NCBI GenBank assembly: GCA_002320285.1
Contig: DCKE01000019.1
Location: forward strand, 158,609 to 222,608
Direction of reading: 5' to 3'
Source of the DNA: Flavobacteriaceae bacterium UBA1682
GTDB lineage: Bacteria; Bacteroidota; Bacteroidia; Flavobacteriales; Flavobacteriaceae
DNA length: 64,000 nucleotides
The first letter of the stretch is position 1, and each line of letters begins with the position of its first letter. The notes beneath the pieces were generated by a model, which ran no database searches, had not been told where the DNA came from, and saw only the letters and a program-made list of their open reading frames with translations. The position numbers and the translations under genes are program-made. Shown one piece after another: positions 7,259-16,017 of this stretch.

Positions 7259-10200
7259 ATGACAAACAAAAAAATTTTTTTTTCCGTTCTCTTTTACAGT
7301 GTCTTTGCATACTCTCAGAAAGAAATAAAACAATATGATAGTGCTGCTTTTTTCACAGCAGGGCAAGAGCAATTAGCGCAAAAAAATTATATAGAATCCG
7401 CTGACTCCTATAATCAAGTTCATTACTTAGACAGCAGTTACCCTGAGGCTCAATATGAAAGAATATTGTCGTTAATATACGCGGATAAAAGAGACGAAGC
7501 TTTGGCTATTTCGCAAAAGCTATACGATGACAAACTGTATGAAAAATTCCCCCCTTTACTATTAATTCACAGTATTTTATTAAGTGATCTAAAAGATTAC
7601 GACGGAGCACTTACGAAACTTACTGAAGCGGAAATCTTATTAAAAAACTCTGCTAACCTCAATTATAATAAAGCGATTATTTATGTAAAACTAAATCAGA
7701 AACAAAAAGCGGTTGATCTTTTAAAAACCAATTTACAGTTTGATCCTGTTCATCAATTAAGCCTACTCAATCTAGGTCTTTTGGCTTTAGAAGACGGACA
7801 AATTGTAGAAGGAAGTTTATTCTTGATGACTTATTTGTTATTTAATTACAATACGCAAAATGCGAATGAAGCGCTTGTCGCTTTAAACAAAGACTTTTCA
7901 AGATCTTATGTTAATAAACCTACATTAAAAATTAAAGAAGGAGATGATGATTTCGCTATGTTGGAAGAGGTTTTAAGAAATAAATTTCCGTACAACAAAA
8001 AGTTCCCTTTATTGACGAAATACGATGAATATGCTCCTCGAAATATGCAAGCAATAGCAGAATATTTTAAGGATCACAAAATTGAAAAGGGGTATTTTGA
8101 AACTAAATTCGGGTTGTTATTTAAATATATAACAGACAATAATCTGACTAAGGCTTATTTGTATACGACTATGTCAAATTCAAAAAATCTATTTCAGAGT
8201 GAATACTCAAAAAATGAAAAAGAAATACTGGCTTTTCAGAAAGATCATATTAGCCCAATTCTATGGTCGGAATATTATAATACCGGAATTCTAGAGGGTG
8301 AAAAATATCATGTTAATTTGTATGAAGGCGATAAAAGATACTATTATCAGGTTAAGAATAACAAAGTTGATGGTAAATACCTATTAACCGACAATTTTGG
8401 CATTAAACTAACTTCTGGTTTTATTAAAAATGATATGCTGAATGGCGTTAAAACAACCTTTCAAAAAGACAATAACATTCTATCAGAAGAATCGTTTAGT
8501 AACGGTAAAAAGATTGGCATATCGACGGACTATTATCCAAACAGCCAAATACGTTTTCAAGCAAACTTTAAAGAAAACGCCATTGATGGTAAATACACTC
8601 TAAACTATATTACACAACAAATTAGCTGTACTGGAAATTACAAGATGGATCAATATGATGGGGAAATTCAATGTTTCTATCCTACAGCTACGCTTAAATT
8701 AGTAGTGAATTATAAAGAAGGTAAGTTTCACGGCCCCTATAAAAAGTATAATGAAATAGGTGAAATTACAGAGGAAGTCAATTACGTAAATAATCAAATT
8801 GACGGGAATCACACGATTTATTACGCAAAAGACAAGATTAAGTCTATCGATTCCTATAAAAACGGCGTTCCTCTTTCCTATGTATCCTATTTTATAGACG
8901 GCAGTGTAGAACAGGAATCTACTTTTAAAGATGGTAAATTGGATGAAATCAAAAGTTATCACATTAACAAGTCCCTAAAATCGCTTAGAACTTACAATAC
9001 TAAGGAGGAATTGGTAAATATTAAATATTACAATTCCGATGGAGATCTATTTTTTGAAGAGATATTAAGTAAAGGAACTAATAAACAATCCATCCAATAC
9101 TATGCAGATGGTAGATCGGAGAAAATAAAAAATACTGGGTTCGCTCAATTTAGATCTTTAAACGGAGATTTAATGTCCGAGGGGCAATTAAAAAATGGCT
9201 CACTGCACGGAGATTGGACCTATTACCATCCTAATCAAGTAATACAAAGTACCTGTACTTATGTTGATGGTGTAGAAACTGGAACGCGAAAAATCTATTT
9301 AAAACACGGTTCTCTAGATTATATCGCTTACATTGAAAGCGACCGACTAAACGGTTTTTACAAAGATTATTTCAACGATAAAATCATGTTTGACACGTTT
9401 TATAAAGACGATCTTCTAAATGGTCCTTTCACGAATTATTACACCAACGGCGGTATTAAAAATCAACAATTTTATATCAATAACGCTTTAAATGGTGTGA
9501 GAAAACACTTTAATCAAGATGGTAGTTTGTATAAAACTATACAGTATATCGATGATCAGATTATTGATTTAAAATATCATTTTGGCGGTAAAACCTATAC
9601 TCTGGATTATACAAAACAAGAAGGGACTATAGAAATCCCATCCAGTCCCGTGGTAAAGAGAAAGATTAGTATAAAAGGAGGTATAGATCATGGCAGTTAT
9701 GAAGTGATTGATACAAACAATGATTACATTTCGAGAGAGAATTATGCCAATAATAAATTACATGGTAAAATTTATTATTATCACCCTAACGGTCAAAAAT
9801 CACACGAGCTAAATTATCATGTGGGAAATTTGCACGGAACACAAATTGAGTACGACTTAAACGGTATGGTCACTCGACGTTCTGAGTTAGAGCACAGCAA
9901 CTTAGTAGGTATTGATCAATACTTTTATCCCAATGGAAAAGTGATGAATACCAAAACTTTTTTAAACAACGTGGCAAATGGTGTTGAGTATTATTACAAT
10001 ACTGCGGGACAGAAAATTGTAGCCTTCCATCATAAAAACGATGAATTAGTTAGCTATCAGGTACTAGACAAAACGGGTAATTTAGGTGATACTATGCCGT
10101 TTAATAACTCGGTGAGCACCATAATATCCAAGTATGCAAATGAAAATCCTGCTATAATTATCAATTACGCCAAATCCTTACGTGATGGTAGCTTTGTAAT

Positions 10201-10480
10201 CTATAGTAAAGAAAATAAAAAGGAATTCGAAAAAACTTTTAAATATGGATACAGCGACGGTATTACAACTTACTATTTAAACAATTTAAAATATATGTCC
10301 GCTGAATACGATCATGGAGTACAAAAGGGCACGACTATATTTTATGATGAAAAAGAGCAAATCAAATACAGTACAGAATTTGCAAACGACGAAAAACATG
10401 GCTATTTCAAGGCTTTTAAAGACAATGTACTCATAAAAACAAAAAAATATGATTCCGATATATTGGTCGAGATTCTATAA
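7259..10480 (+). CDS. Giant secreted TPR and MORN/YwqK-repeat protein
   Basis: A 1073-residue protein with a signal peptide (1-19, ending FAYSQ). A TPR-like helical region (about 25-205: FTAGQEQLAQKNYIESADSY, YDGALTKLTEAEIL and so on) is followed by a linker and a very long array of MORN_2/YwqK-type repeats from about 345 to the end. Typical units are YKEGKFHGPYKKYNEIGEI and YYHPNGQKSHELNYHVGNLHG. MORN_2 repeats form extended beta-sheets, and their role is unknown in most Bacteroidota proteins. It is predicted to be periplasmic or surface exposed. It is the first gene of a three-gene operon and its end overlaps the next start by 32 bp. The label 'YwqK antitoxin' common in databases is not supported here. 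Confidence 0.88.
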   Translation: MTNKKIFFSVLFYSVFAYSQKEIKQYDSAAFFTAGQEQLAQKNYIESADSYNQVHYLDSSYPEAQYERILSLIYADKRDEALAISQKLYDDKLYEKFPPLLLIHSILLSDLKDYDGALTKLTEAEILLKNSANLNYNKAIIYVKLNQKQKAVDLLKTNLQFDPVHQLSLLNLGLLALEDGQIVEGSLFLMTYLLFNYNTQNANEALVALNKDFSRSYVNKPTLKIKEGDDDFAMLEEVLRNKFPYNKKFPLLTKYDEYAPRNMQAIAEYFKDHKIEKGYFETKFGLLFKYITDNNLTKAYLYTTMSNSKNLFQSEYSKNEKEILAFQKDHISPILWSEYYNTGILEGEKYHVNLYEGDKRYYYQVKNNKVDGKYLLTDNFGIKLTSGFIKNDMLNGVKTTFQKDNNILSEESFSNGKKIGISTDYYPNSQIRFQANFKENAIDGKYTLNYITQQISCTGNYKMDQYDGEIQCFYPTATLKLVVNYKEGKFHGPYKKYNEIGEITEEVNYVNNQIDGNHTIYYAKDKIKSIDSYKNGVPLSYVSYFIDGSVEQESTFKDGKLDEIKSYHINKSLKSLRTYNTKEELVNIKYYNSDGDLFFEEILSKGTNKQSIQYYADGRSEKIKNTGFAQFRSLNGDLMSEGQLKNGSLHGDWTYYHPNQVIQSTCTYVDGVETGTRKIYLKHGSLDYIAYIESDRLNGFYKDYFNDKIMFDTFYKDDLLNGPFTNYYTNGGIKNQQFYINNALNGVRKHFNQDGSLYKTIQYIDDQIIDLKYHFGGKTYTLDYTKQEGTIEIPSSPVVKRKISIKGGIDHGSYEVIDTNNDYISRENYANNKLHGKIYYYHPNGQKSHELNYHVGNLHGTQIEYDLNGMVTRRSELEHSNLVGIDQYFYPNGKVMNTKTFLNNVANGVEYYYNTAGQKIVAFHHKNDELVSYQVLDKTGNLGDTMPFNNSVSTIISKYANENPAIIINYAKSLRDGSFVIYSKENKKEFEKTFKYGYSDGITTYYLNNLKYMSAEYDHGVQKGTTIFYDEKEQIKYSTEFANDEKHGYFKAFKDNVLIKTKKYDSDILVEIL

Positions 10481-12386
10481 GAAAGTAGTATCTATTAGCT
10501 TGTTGATAGCAAGTTATAATGTGTATTCTCAAGATCTTAACTCACTACAGCAACAATACCCTAATGAAAACGAAATTGCCTTAGAGGTTAACAATCATTA
10601 TAAAATATCCCTGAACCAAAAAAATGAACTTTTAGTTACGAATAATAGTATAGAGGACTATTTAATCTTAAAAAATGTCGGATCTGGCATCAGCACAAAA
10701 GAGTCTGTTATTTTTTCTGATTTGGTTCCTTTGACGAAATATGAAGCTTATACATTGGCAAGTGAAGATGGAAAAACGAAAAAAATTCCTGTCAAAATAG
10801 TTAATGACAAACCGTATGATGCTAAAAACATTTTTGATACTGACGCCAAATTAAAAATATTTACATTTAGCAATCTTGCACAAGGAGCTCGCAAAGTGAT
10901 TAAATATGAAACACTTTTTAAGGATCCTATGCTTCTGCATCGTTTCTACTTTGCCACAGGAGTACCTGCAGTAACTAGAAAAATACAAATCACTGTCGAT
11001 AACGACATTGAAATCGCCTATAAAATTTTCAATGATGCCGACAATATTGTTGAGAAATCTATAGATAAAAATAAAAAAACAACGACCTATAACTTTACGA
11101 CTTCGAATGCACCTACGCACCGGTTAGACACCCATAGTGCAGGCAGATCCTATGAAATGCCACATATTCATTTCTGGATTACTTCTTATGAAATTAAAGG
11201 CGTAAAACAACCAGTATTAGGTACTGTAGATAGGCTTTATAATTATTATAGCAACTTCCTCAAGTTTGTAAACACCAAAGAAGATGTTCCTTTAAAAGAT
11301 TTTACATTAAAATTGCTTCAAGGAATTGATAATCAAGACATGAAAATGGAAGTGATTTTTCAGTATGTTCAAAATCACATCAAGTATGTTGCATTTGAGA
11401 GTGGTTATGAAGGTTTTATTCCAAGAAATGCTTCCATTGTATTCGAAAGAAAGTATGGGGATTGTAAGGACATGACAAGTTTAATCGTTGAAATGGCTAA
11501 ATACGCCGAAATTCCAAATGTTAATTTCACTTGGGTAGGTACCCGTTCCTTACCTTATACATATGAAGAATTACCAACGCCAGCTGTAGATAATCATATG
11601 ATTGCTACATACGAATCCAATGATAAAATCATTTTTTTAGACGGTACTGATGCTAAAGTGCCTTTTGGATTGCCTTCGGCATTTATTCAAGGAAAAGAAG
11701 CTTTGATAGCCCAAGGCGCTAGCTATAAAATTATCACAGTTCCTACAATAGAAGCTGCTGTAAATAAGTATGAAGACACATATGCCTATACGTTGATTAA
11801 CAATACAATTAAAGGTGAGGGCCGTTTAAATACCTACGGATTGACCAGAACTCATTTTCTAAATTGGTTAGGTGATGAACAACGCGAGCGCAAAAAAAAC
11901 ATAGCTAGTATTTTAGAGCGAGGAAATAACAAGCTGAACCTGATTTCATTCGAGGAGCAAAATCTTGCCAACAATAAACTCCCTTACGGTATTACCTATG
12001 ACTTTGAAAATGAAAATTACGCAATTAACGCTGCTGACGAAACATACTTAAATATGATTTTATTTAAGCCTATGTTAGATTATTTATTTAAAGATGATCG
12101 AAAGGTAACAGCAGATTTAGATAAACTGCAATTGTTTTCTATAAATGCGCGCTTTGATATTCCTTTGGGACATCAGGTCACTTATATCCCTTTAGATAGC
12201 ACATTTGAAAATGACTATATTAAATATGCCTTTACGTACGAACGTTTAGAAAACTCCATTAATCTAAAGTACCATATAGAAAATAAGAAAACTTTTATTC
12301 GTCCAAGTGAAATTAATGCGTGGAACGAATCTATTAAAAAACTAAAAAACAATTATTCAGAAACTATCGTAATTAAAAAGTCATGA
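10449..12386 (+). CDS. Secreted DUF3857/transglutaminase-like protein, catalytic triad intact
   Basis: A 645-residue protein with a signal-like N-terminus (about 10-28, VVSISLLIASYNVYSQ), an N-terminal DUF3857-type beta-sandwich (about 40-270) and a transglutaminase/protease-like core. The triad is visible as Cys339 (YGDCKDMTSL), His383 (VDNHMIATYE) and Asp398 (IIFLDGTD). Family members are thought to crosslink or cut proteins, and no substrate is known. The ATG at 10449 overlaps the MORN gene by 32 bp. No other credible start lies upstream of the signal peptide, so translational coupling is likely. The stop overlaps the next start in ATGA. Confidence 0.9.
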   Translation: MIPIYWSRFYKKVVSISLLIASYNVYSQDLNSLQQQYPNENEIALEVNNHYKISLNQKNELLVTNNSIEDYLILKNVGSGISTKESVIFSDLVPLTKYEAYTLASEDGKTKKIPVKIVNDKPYDAKNIFDTDAKLKIFTFSNLAQGARKVIKYETLFKDPMLLHRFYFATGVPAVTRKIQITVDNDIEIAYKIFNDADNIVEKSIDKNKKTTTYNFTTSNAPTHRLDTHSAGRSYEMPHIHFWITSYEIKGVKQPVLGTVDRLYNYYSNFLKFVNTKEDVPLKDFTLKLLQGIDNQDMKMEVIFQYVQNHIKYVAFESGYEGFIPRNASIVFERKYGDCKDMTSLIVEMAKYAEIPNVNFTWVGTRSLPYTYEELPTPAVDNHMIATYESNDKIIFLDGTDAKVPFGLPSAFIQGKEALIAQGASYKIITVPTIEAAVNKYEDTYAYTLINNTIKGEGRLNTYGLTRTHFLNWLGDEQRERKKNIASILERGNNKLNLISFEEQNLANNKLPYGITYDFENENYAINAADETYLNMILFKPMLDYLFKDDRKVTADLDKLQLFSINARFDIPLGHQVTYIPLDSTFENDYIKYAFTYERLENSINLKYHIENKKTFIRPSEINAWNESIKKLKNNYSETIVIKKS

Positions 12387-14347
12387 AAAACATAAAACTA
12401 CACCTCTTACTCGCTCTAGTTCTCAGTATATTCCAAGGAGTGCAAGCACAGAATACAAGTTTAACAGATTACAAGTTTAGTGACGCGATAATCGATATTC
12501 CAGAAGCCTTTAAATCTGAAGAGGAGATCGTATTAGAGAGAAACCATAAAGTAGAATTTAATTTTGACAATAATCAGTCAATAGAGTATTATTTATTTCA
12601 CGAAAAAAAACTTCTCAATTCTGATGCGGCCATCGAACGGAATAATCGGGTTTATATACCATACGCAGAGAAGGAAAACTTGATTGCTAACAAACTTAGA
12701 GTAATACTTCCTAATGGGAAAAAAATTGAATTAAAAAACAGTGACATCAAAAAAGAAGTCAATGAGGAAACCGGTATGTCTGCAGAGTATTTCGCAGTAA
12801 ACGGACTTGAAAAAGGCGCCATTTTAGAGCGTTTTTATATTATAAAAAGCTCTGCAGATTTAACAGGGACCACTTTTTATTTGCAAAGTAAATATCCTAT
12901 TGCCAAAATTTCACTTGAAGTAATTTATCCCAATCACCTAACTTTTGCATCGAAATCTTATAATAAATTACCCGAAGCTATAGTTACTAAAGATGCCTAT
13001 AGCGGTAAAACCAATATGCTTGTGGAACTCCGTAATATTTCGAGTTTAAACGAAGATGAAAAATATAGCAATTGGAGAAAAAATGCTATGTCAATACGTT
13101 ATAAATTATTGAGTAATCACTCTCGGAATTTAGAAAACCTATATACTCATAAAGATTATGTGAGTGCTACATTTGACAACTACTATGCTGAACTAAGTAA
13201 GAAGGACATCCAAAACCTTACAAAATTTATAGCAAAAACGCCTAAAAATTCCGATCCCCTACTCTATATCCGTTCTGTAGAAGATTTGATTAAATCTAAT
13301 ATTCAATACAATAGGTATTTTAAACTAAATAAAACAGTATCAGATATCTTAACCAACAAACAGGGAAGCTTATTTGATCTGACTAAGTTATATGTAGCTG
13401 TTTTAAACCATCTCAATATAGAACATGAATTAGTATTTACAACAGATAAATCAAAAACCGTTTTTGATCCTGAATTTGAAACTTATGAGAACATTAAAAA
13501 AGTGCTGATCTATATCAAAACTACGGATAGCTATATAGAGCCTGAAGCAATTAATTACCGAACACCTTTAATTGATTATGCTTATCTGGATAATTACGGA
13601 TTATTTGTAGGCTCCAAAACTTATCAAAACATCAAAATGCCAATTAGTACTACTCGTAAAATTGAAATTCAAAATGATCTAACTCATGATTATATGGATA
13701 TGATTATTGATGCCAGTAAGGGAATCGATCAAGTACAGTTTTCTTCGCGTATTAAATTTGGCGGGCATACAGCTGCCTATTTACAAATCGTAAAAGAATC
13801 ATCCAATGCCAAAGAATACGACGATATGTTGCAGTTTTTTGTTAAACAATATGCTTCTGAATTTACTCCTAAAGCAAAAGTGACCACAAAAAATGACGGG
13901 GTTAATAACGTGGCTTTAAAACCTTTTGAAATTAACATCGATGTAGAAGGAAATGAATTGATTACCAAGGCTGGAGCTAATTATATGGTCAAAATAGGCT
14001 CGGTAATAGGTAAACAAATGCAAATGTATTCTGAAAAAGAAAGACAATTACCTATTGAACTTAACTATCCTCATTACTATACTAGAACCATTACTTTCCT
14101 TATACCCGAAGGATATATCATCAAAAATCCTGAAATACTTAAAATTGACTATTCCCTAAAAAATGAAAATAAAACACTTGCTAACTTTACCACAGATTAT
14201 AAGTTAGAAAACAACAAATTAGTGGTATACAACACCGAGAATTATGACTTTATCAATCTTCCTGTTACAGAATACCCAACTTATCGACAGGTGATCAATG
14301 CAGCAGCAGATTTTCAAAAATTGAATTTGATTTTAGAGAAAAAGTAA
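12383..14347 (+). CDS. Secreted DUF3857/transglutaminase-like paralogue lacking the catalytic Cys (predicted pseudoenzyme)
   Basis: 654 residues with a signal peptide (1-22, ending VQAQ), in the same domain order as the preceding gene. The block that holds the catalytic Cys there (GDCKDMTSL) reads GSLFDLTKL here, with Leu330 in place of Cys. The His position falls in ENIKKVLIYI and the Asp position in SYIEPEA, so all three triad residues are changed while the fold-forming residues around them are kept. I infer a binding or regulatory partner of the active paralogue rather than a decaying gene, because the frame is long and clean. The 4-bp ATGA overlap shows tight coupling. A terminator follows at 14372. 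Confidence 0.85.
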   Translation: MKNIKLHLLLALVLSIFQGVQAQNTSLTDYKFSDAIIDIPEAFKSEEEIVLERNHKVEFNFDNNQSIEYYLFHEKKLLNSDAAIERNNRVYIPYAEKENLIANKLRVILPNGKKIELKNSDIKKEVNEETGMSAEYFAVNGLEKGAILERFYIIKSSADLTGTTFYLQSKYPIAKISLEVIYPNHLTFASKSYNKLPEAIVTKDAYSGKTNMLVELRNISSLNEDEKYSNWRKNAMSIRYKLLSNHSRNLENLYTHKDYVSATFDNYYAELSKKDIQNLTKFIAKTPKNSDPLLYIRSVEDLIKSNIQYNRYFKLNKTVSDILTNKQGSLFDLTKLYVAVLNHLNIEHELVFTTDKSKTVFDPEFETYENIKKVLIYIKTTDSYIEPEAINYRTPLIDYAYLDNYGLFVGSKTYQNIKMPISTTRKIEIQNDLTHDYMDMIIDASKGIDQVQFSSRIKFGGHTAAYLQIVKESSNAKEYDDMLQFFVKQYASEFTPKAKVTTKNDGVNNVALKPFEINIDVEGNELITKAGANYMVKIGSVIGKQMQMYSEKERQLPIELNYPHYYTRTITFLIPEGYIIKNPEILKIDYSLKNENKTLANFTTDYKLENNKLVVYNTENYDFINLPVTEYPTYRQVINAAADFQKLNLILEKK

Positions 14348-14371
14348 CTTTTATAAAAACAGTAGTCCATA

Positions 14372-14410
14372 AAAAATGTCCTGAGTTAAAAAGAAACTCA
14401 GGACATTTTT
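14372..14410. terminator. Terminator shared by convergent genes
   Basis: The hairpin AAAAATGTCCTGAGTT / AACTCAGGACATTTTT has a short A-rich loop and T-tracts on both strands. It sits between the plus-strand transglutaminase operon and the minus-strand superoxide dismutase gene and can serve both. Confidence 0.88.
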
Positions 14411-14434
14411 ATTTTGCTATTTTAGGGATCGTAG

Positions 14435-15115
14435 TTATTTCTTTACGGAAACAGCACTATCATATCTTTTACTGACTTCATTCCAATTGACGATATCCCA
14501 AATTGCCGCTAAATAATCGGCTCTTTTGTTTTGATATTTTAAGTAATAGGCATGTTCCCATACATCTATTCCCAAAACTGGAGTTCCCTTTTCTTCAACT
14601 ACATCCATCAACGGATTATCTTGATTGGGAGTAGAACTAACGAATAATTTACCGCTTTTATCAACTGCCAGCCAAGCCCAACCCGATCCAAATCGATCTG
14701 CAGCGGCTTTACTCATCTTCTCTTTAAAGGCGTCCATACTACCGAATGATTCAACTATTGCTTTGGATAGTTTAGCAGACGGTTGGGTATTTTTTTCTGG
14801 TGTCAATATCGTCCAAAACAATTCGTGATTATAATGTCCCCCTGCGTTATTGCGAATGGCTGGTGAAGCAGTAGATACCTTTGACAAAATTGTTTCCAAA
14901 GATTGTTTCTCCATTGGAGTTCCGTTAAGGGCTTTGTTTAAGTTTGTAGTATAGGCTGCTCCGTGTTTGGAATAGTGAATCTCCATGGTTTGAGCGTCTA
15001 CCGAACGTTCTAAGGCATTGTAAGCATACGGCAAAGGCGCTTGCTTAAATTGGGCCGACATCCACTGTGTACTGATTACTGCGGCAATAAAAAGGCTGGT
15101 TTTCAATATTTTCAT
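14435..15115 (-). CDS. Exported Fe/Mn-family superoxide dismutase, Mn-type
   Basis: A 226-residue superoxide dismutase converting superoxide to hydrogen peroxide and oxygen. An N-terminal signal peptide (1-22, MKILKTSLFIAAVISTQWMSAQ) implies export to the periplasm or beyond, unlike the usual cytosolic enzyme. The metal ligands are His47, His97 (GGHYNH), Asp184 and His188 (IDVWEHAYY). Gly93 and Gln165 (PNQDNPLM) sit at the positions that distinguish Mn- from Fe-type enzymes, pointing to manganese. It is a single-gene unit with a terminator at 14372-14410. No operon partner is visible. Confidence 0.93.
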   Translation of the reverse strand: MKILKTSLFIAAVISTQWMSAQFKQAPLPYAYNALERSVDAQTMEIHYSKHGAAYTTNLNKALNGTPMEKQSLETILSKVSTASPAIRNNAGGHYNHELFWTILTPEKNTQPSAKLSKAIVESFGSMDAFKEKMSKAAADRFGSGWAWLAVDKSGKLFVSSTPNQDNPLMDVVEEKGTPVLGIDVWEHAYYLKYQNKRADYLAAIWDIVNWNEVSKRYDSAVSVKK

Positions 15116-15371
15116 AATATATTTTTTTTTTATAAATTAAGTTGGTCTCAATTATGAAATAAAGTTAGGCATTTATGACCATCGAAATCAAATTTTAGCA
15201 TTTTTTGTGATTCAGACTTAAGAAACCGATTTTTTAAACCAACGGAGCAATTAAAAAACAGAGTCTTTTTAGGCACAACTTTTTATTGATGGCTTTACCA
15301 AAAGTGCGTTTACAACGACGAAAAACCCAAAGGTTTATAAAATCTCATCTTTCCTTCCATCGCTTTTTTAG
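15116..15371. other. Intergenic region, nothing recognised
   Basis: A 256-bp AT-rich gap between the repair operon and the superoxide dismutase gene. It must hold the dismutase promoter, but no exact TAnnTTTG box is seen in the expected place. The sequence CAAATTTTA near 15190 is one base off. Confidence 0.35.
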
Positions 15372-16016
15372 CTATTCCATTTTAAAAATTCCCTCTTCGT
15401 GTAAGGCGTAATAAATAGCCCAATCAAGTTGATTTTGAGTATCTAGTCCTGTGAATAGACTGAAAGCTGGTAATATCAATTGTTGGGGTTGCACGACAAA
15501 ACACGGCAATCTCAAATGGTTTTTAGTAGCCATTTTCAGTGCTATACCGGGGTGGATATGACCACTGATTAAGGCCAAATCGGTATGAGTGCTGGGTTTA
15601 TGAGTAAAGCCTATTCCTTCAATTTCAAGAAAGTCGACAACGCAATCGATATGCAGATCCGTTACGGTTTTTGTTGAGATGCGATCGTGATTTCCCTTGA
15701 TTAGGGTGGTTTTTAAGTCGGGATACTTTTGTATCAATTGCCGAAATTCGAGTACTTCACTATTGGCGCCCGCATGAATCAAATCGCCCACAACCAAGAG
15801 CTGTTTGGGTTTGTAGTAGTCTAATTGCTGTTCCAAACGGTTTAGATCGCGTTGATGTACCAAAGATGGAATCGCAAAGCCATTTTTGCGAAAATACTGG
15901 CTCTTACCCAGATGCAGGTCCGATAAAATCAGTATTTCCATTTCGGGCCAATACAATGTTCGTTGATTCGATATGATCCATCTTTTGTCTGCAAATAGTA
16001 TTTCCTGCTCGATCAT
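15372..16016 (-). CDS. pdeM: Ligase-associated DNA damage response endonuclease PdeM
   Basis: A 214-residue binuclear metallophosphoesterase. The motifs are complete: DLHLG (Asp33, His35), GDLIH (Asp78), GNHD (108-111) and GHIHPG (152-157). Family members are Mn-dependent DNA endonucleases encoded with a ligase, an Lhr-type helicase and a beta-CASP exonuclease, and that is exactly the context here. It is the last gene of the four-gene operon and starts 1 bp after the helicase stop. It acts in the cytoplasm on DNA, and the physiological lesion is not known. Confidence 0.94.
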   Translation of the reverse strand: MIEQEILFADKRWIISNQRTLYWPEMEILILSDLHLGKSQYFRKNGFAIPSLVHQRDLNRLEQQLDYYKPKQLLVVGDLIHAGANSEVLEFRQLIQKYPDLKTTLIKGNHDRISTKTVTDLHIDCVVDFLEIEGIGFTHKPSTHTDLALISGHIHPGIALKMATKNHLRLPCFVVQPQQLILPAFSLFTGLDTQNQLDWAIYYALHEEGIFKME

Positions 16017-16017
16017 C

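Noticed and set aside
7259..10480. Label of toxin-antitoxin 'YwqK antitoxin' for the MORN-repeat protein
   Set aside because: The protein is secreted, over 1000 residues long and has no toxin partner. The label comes from repeat similarity only.
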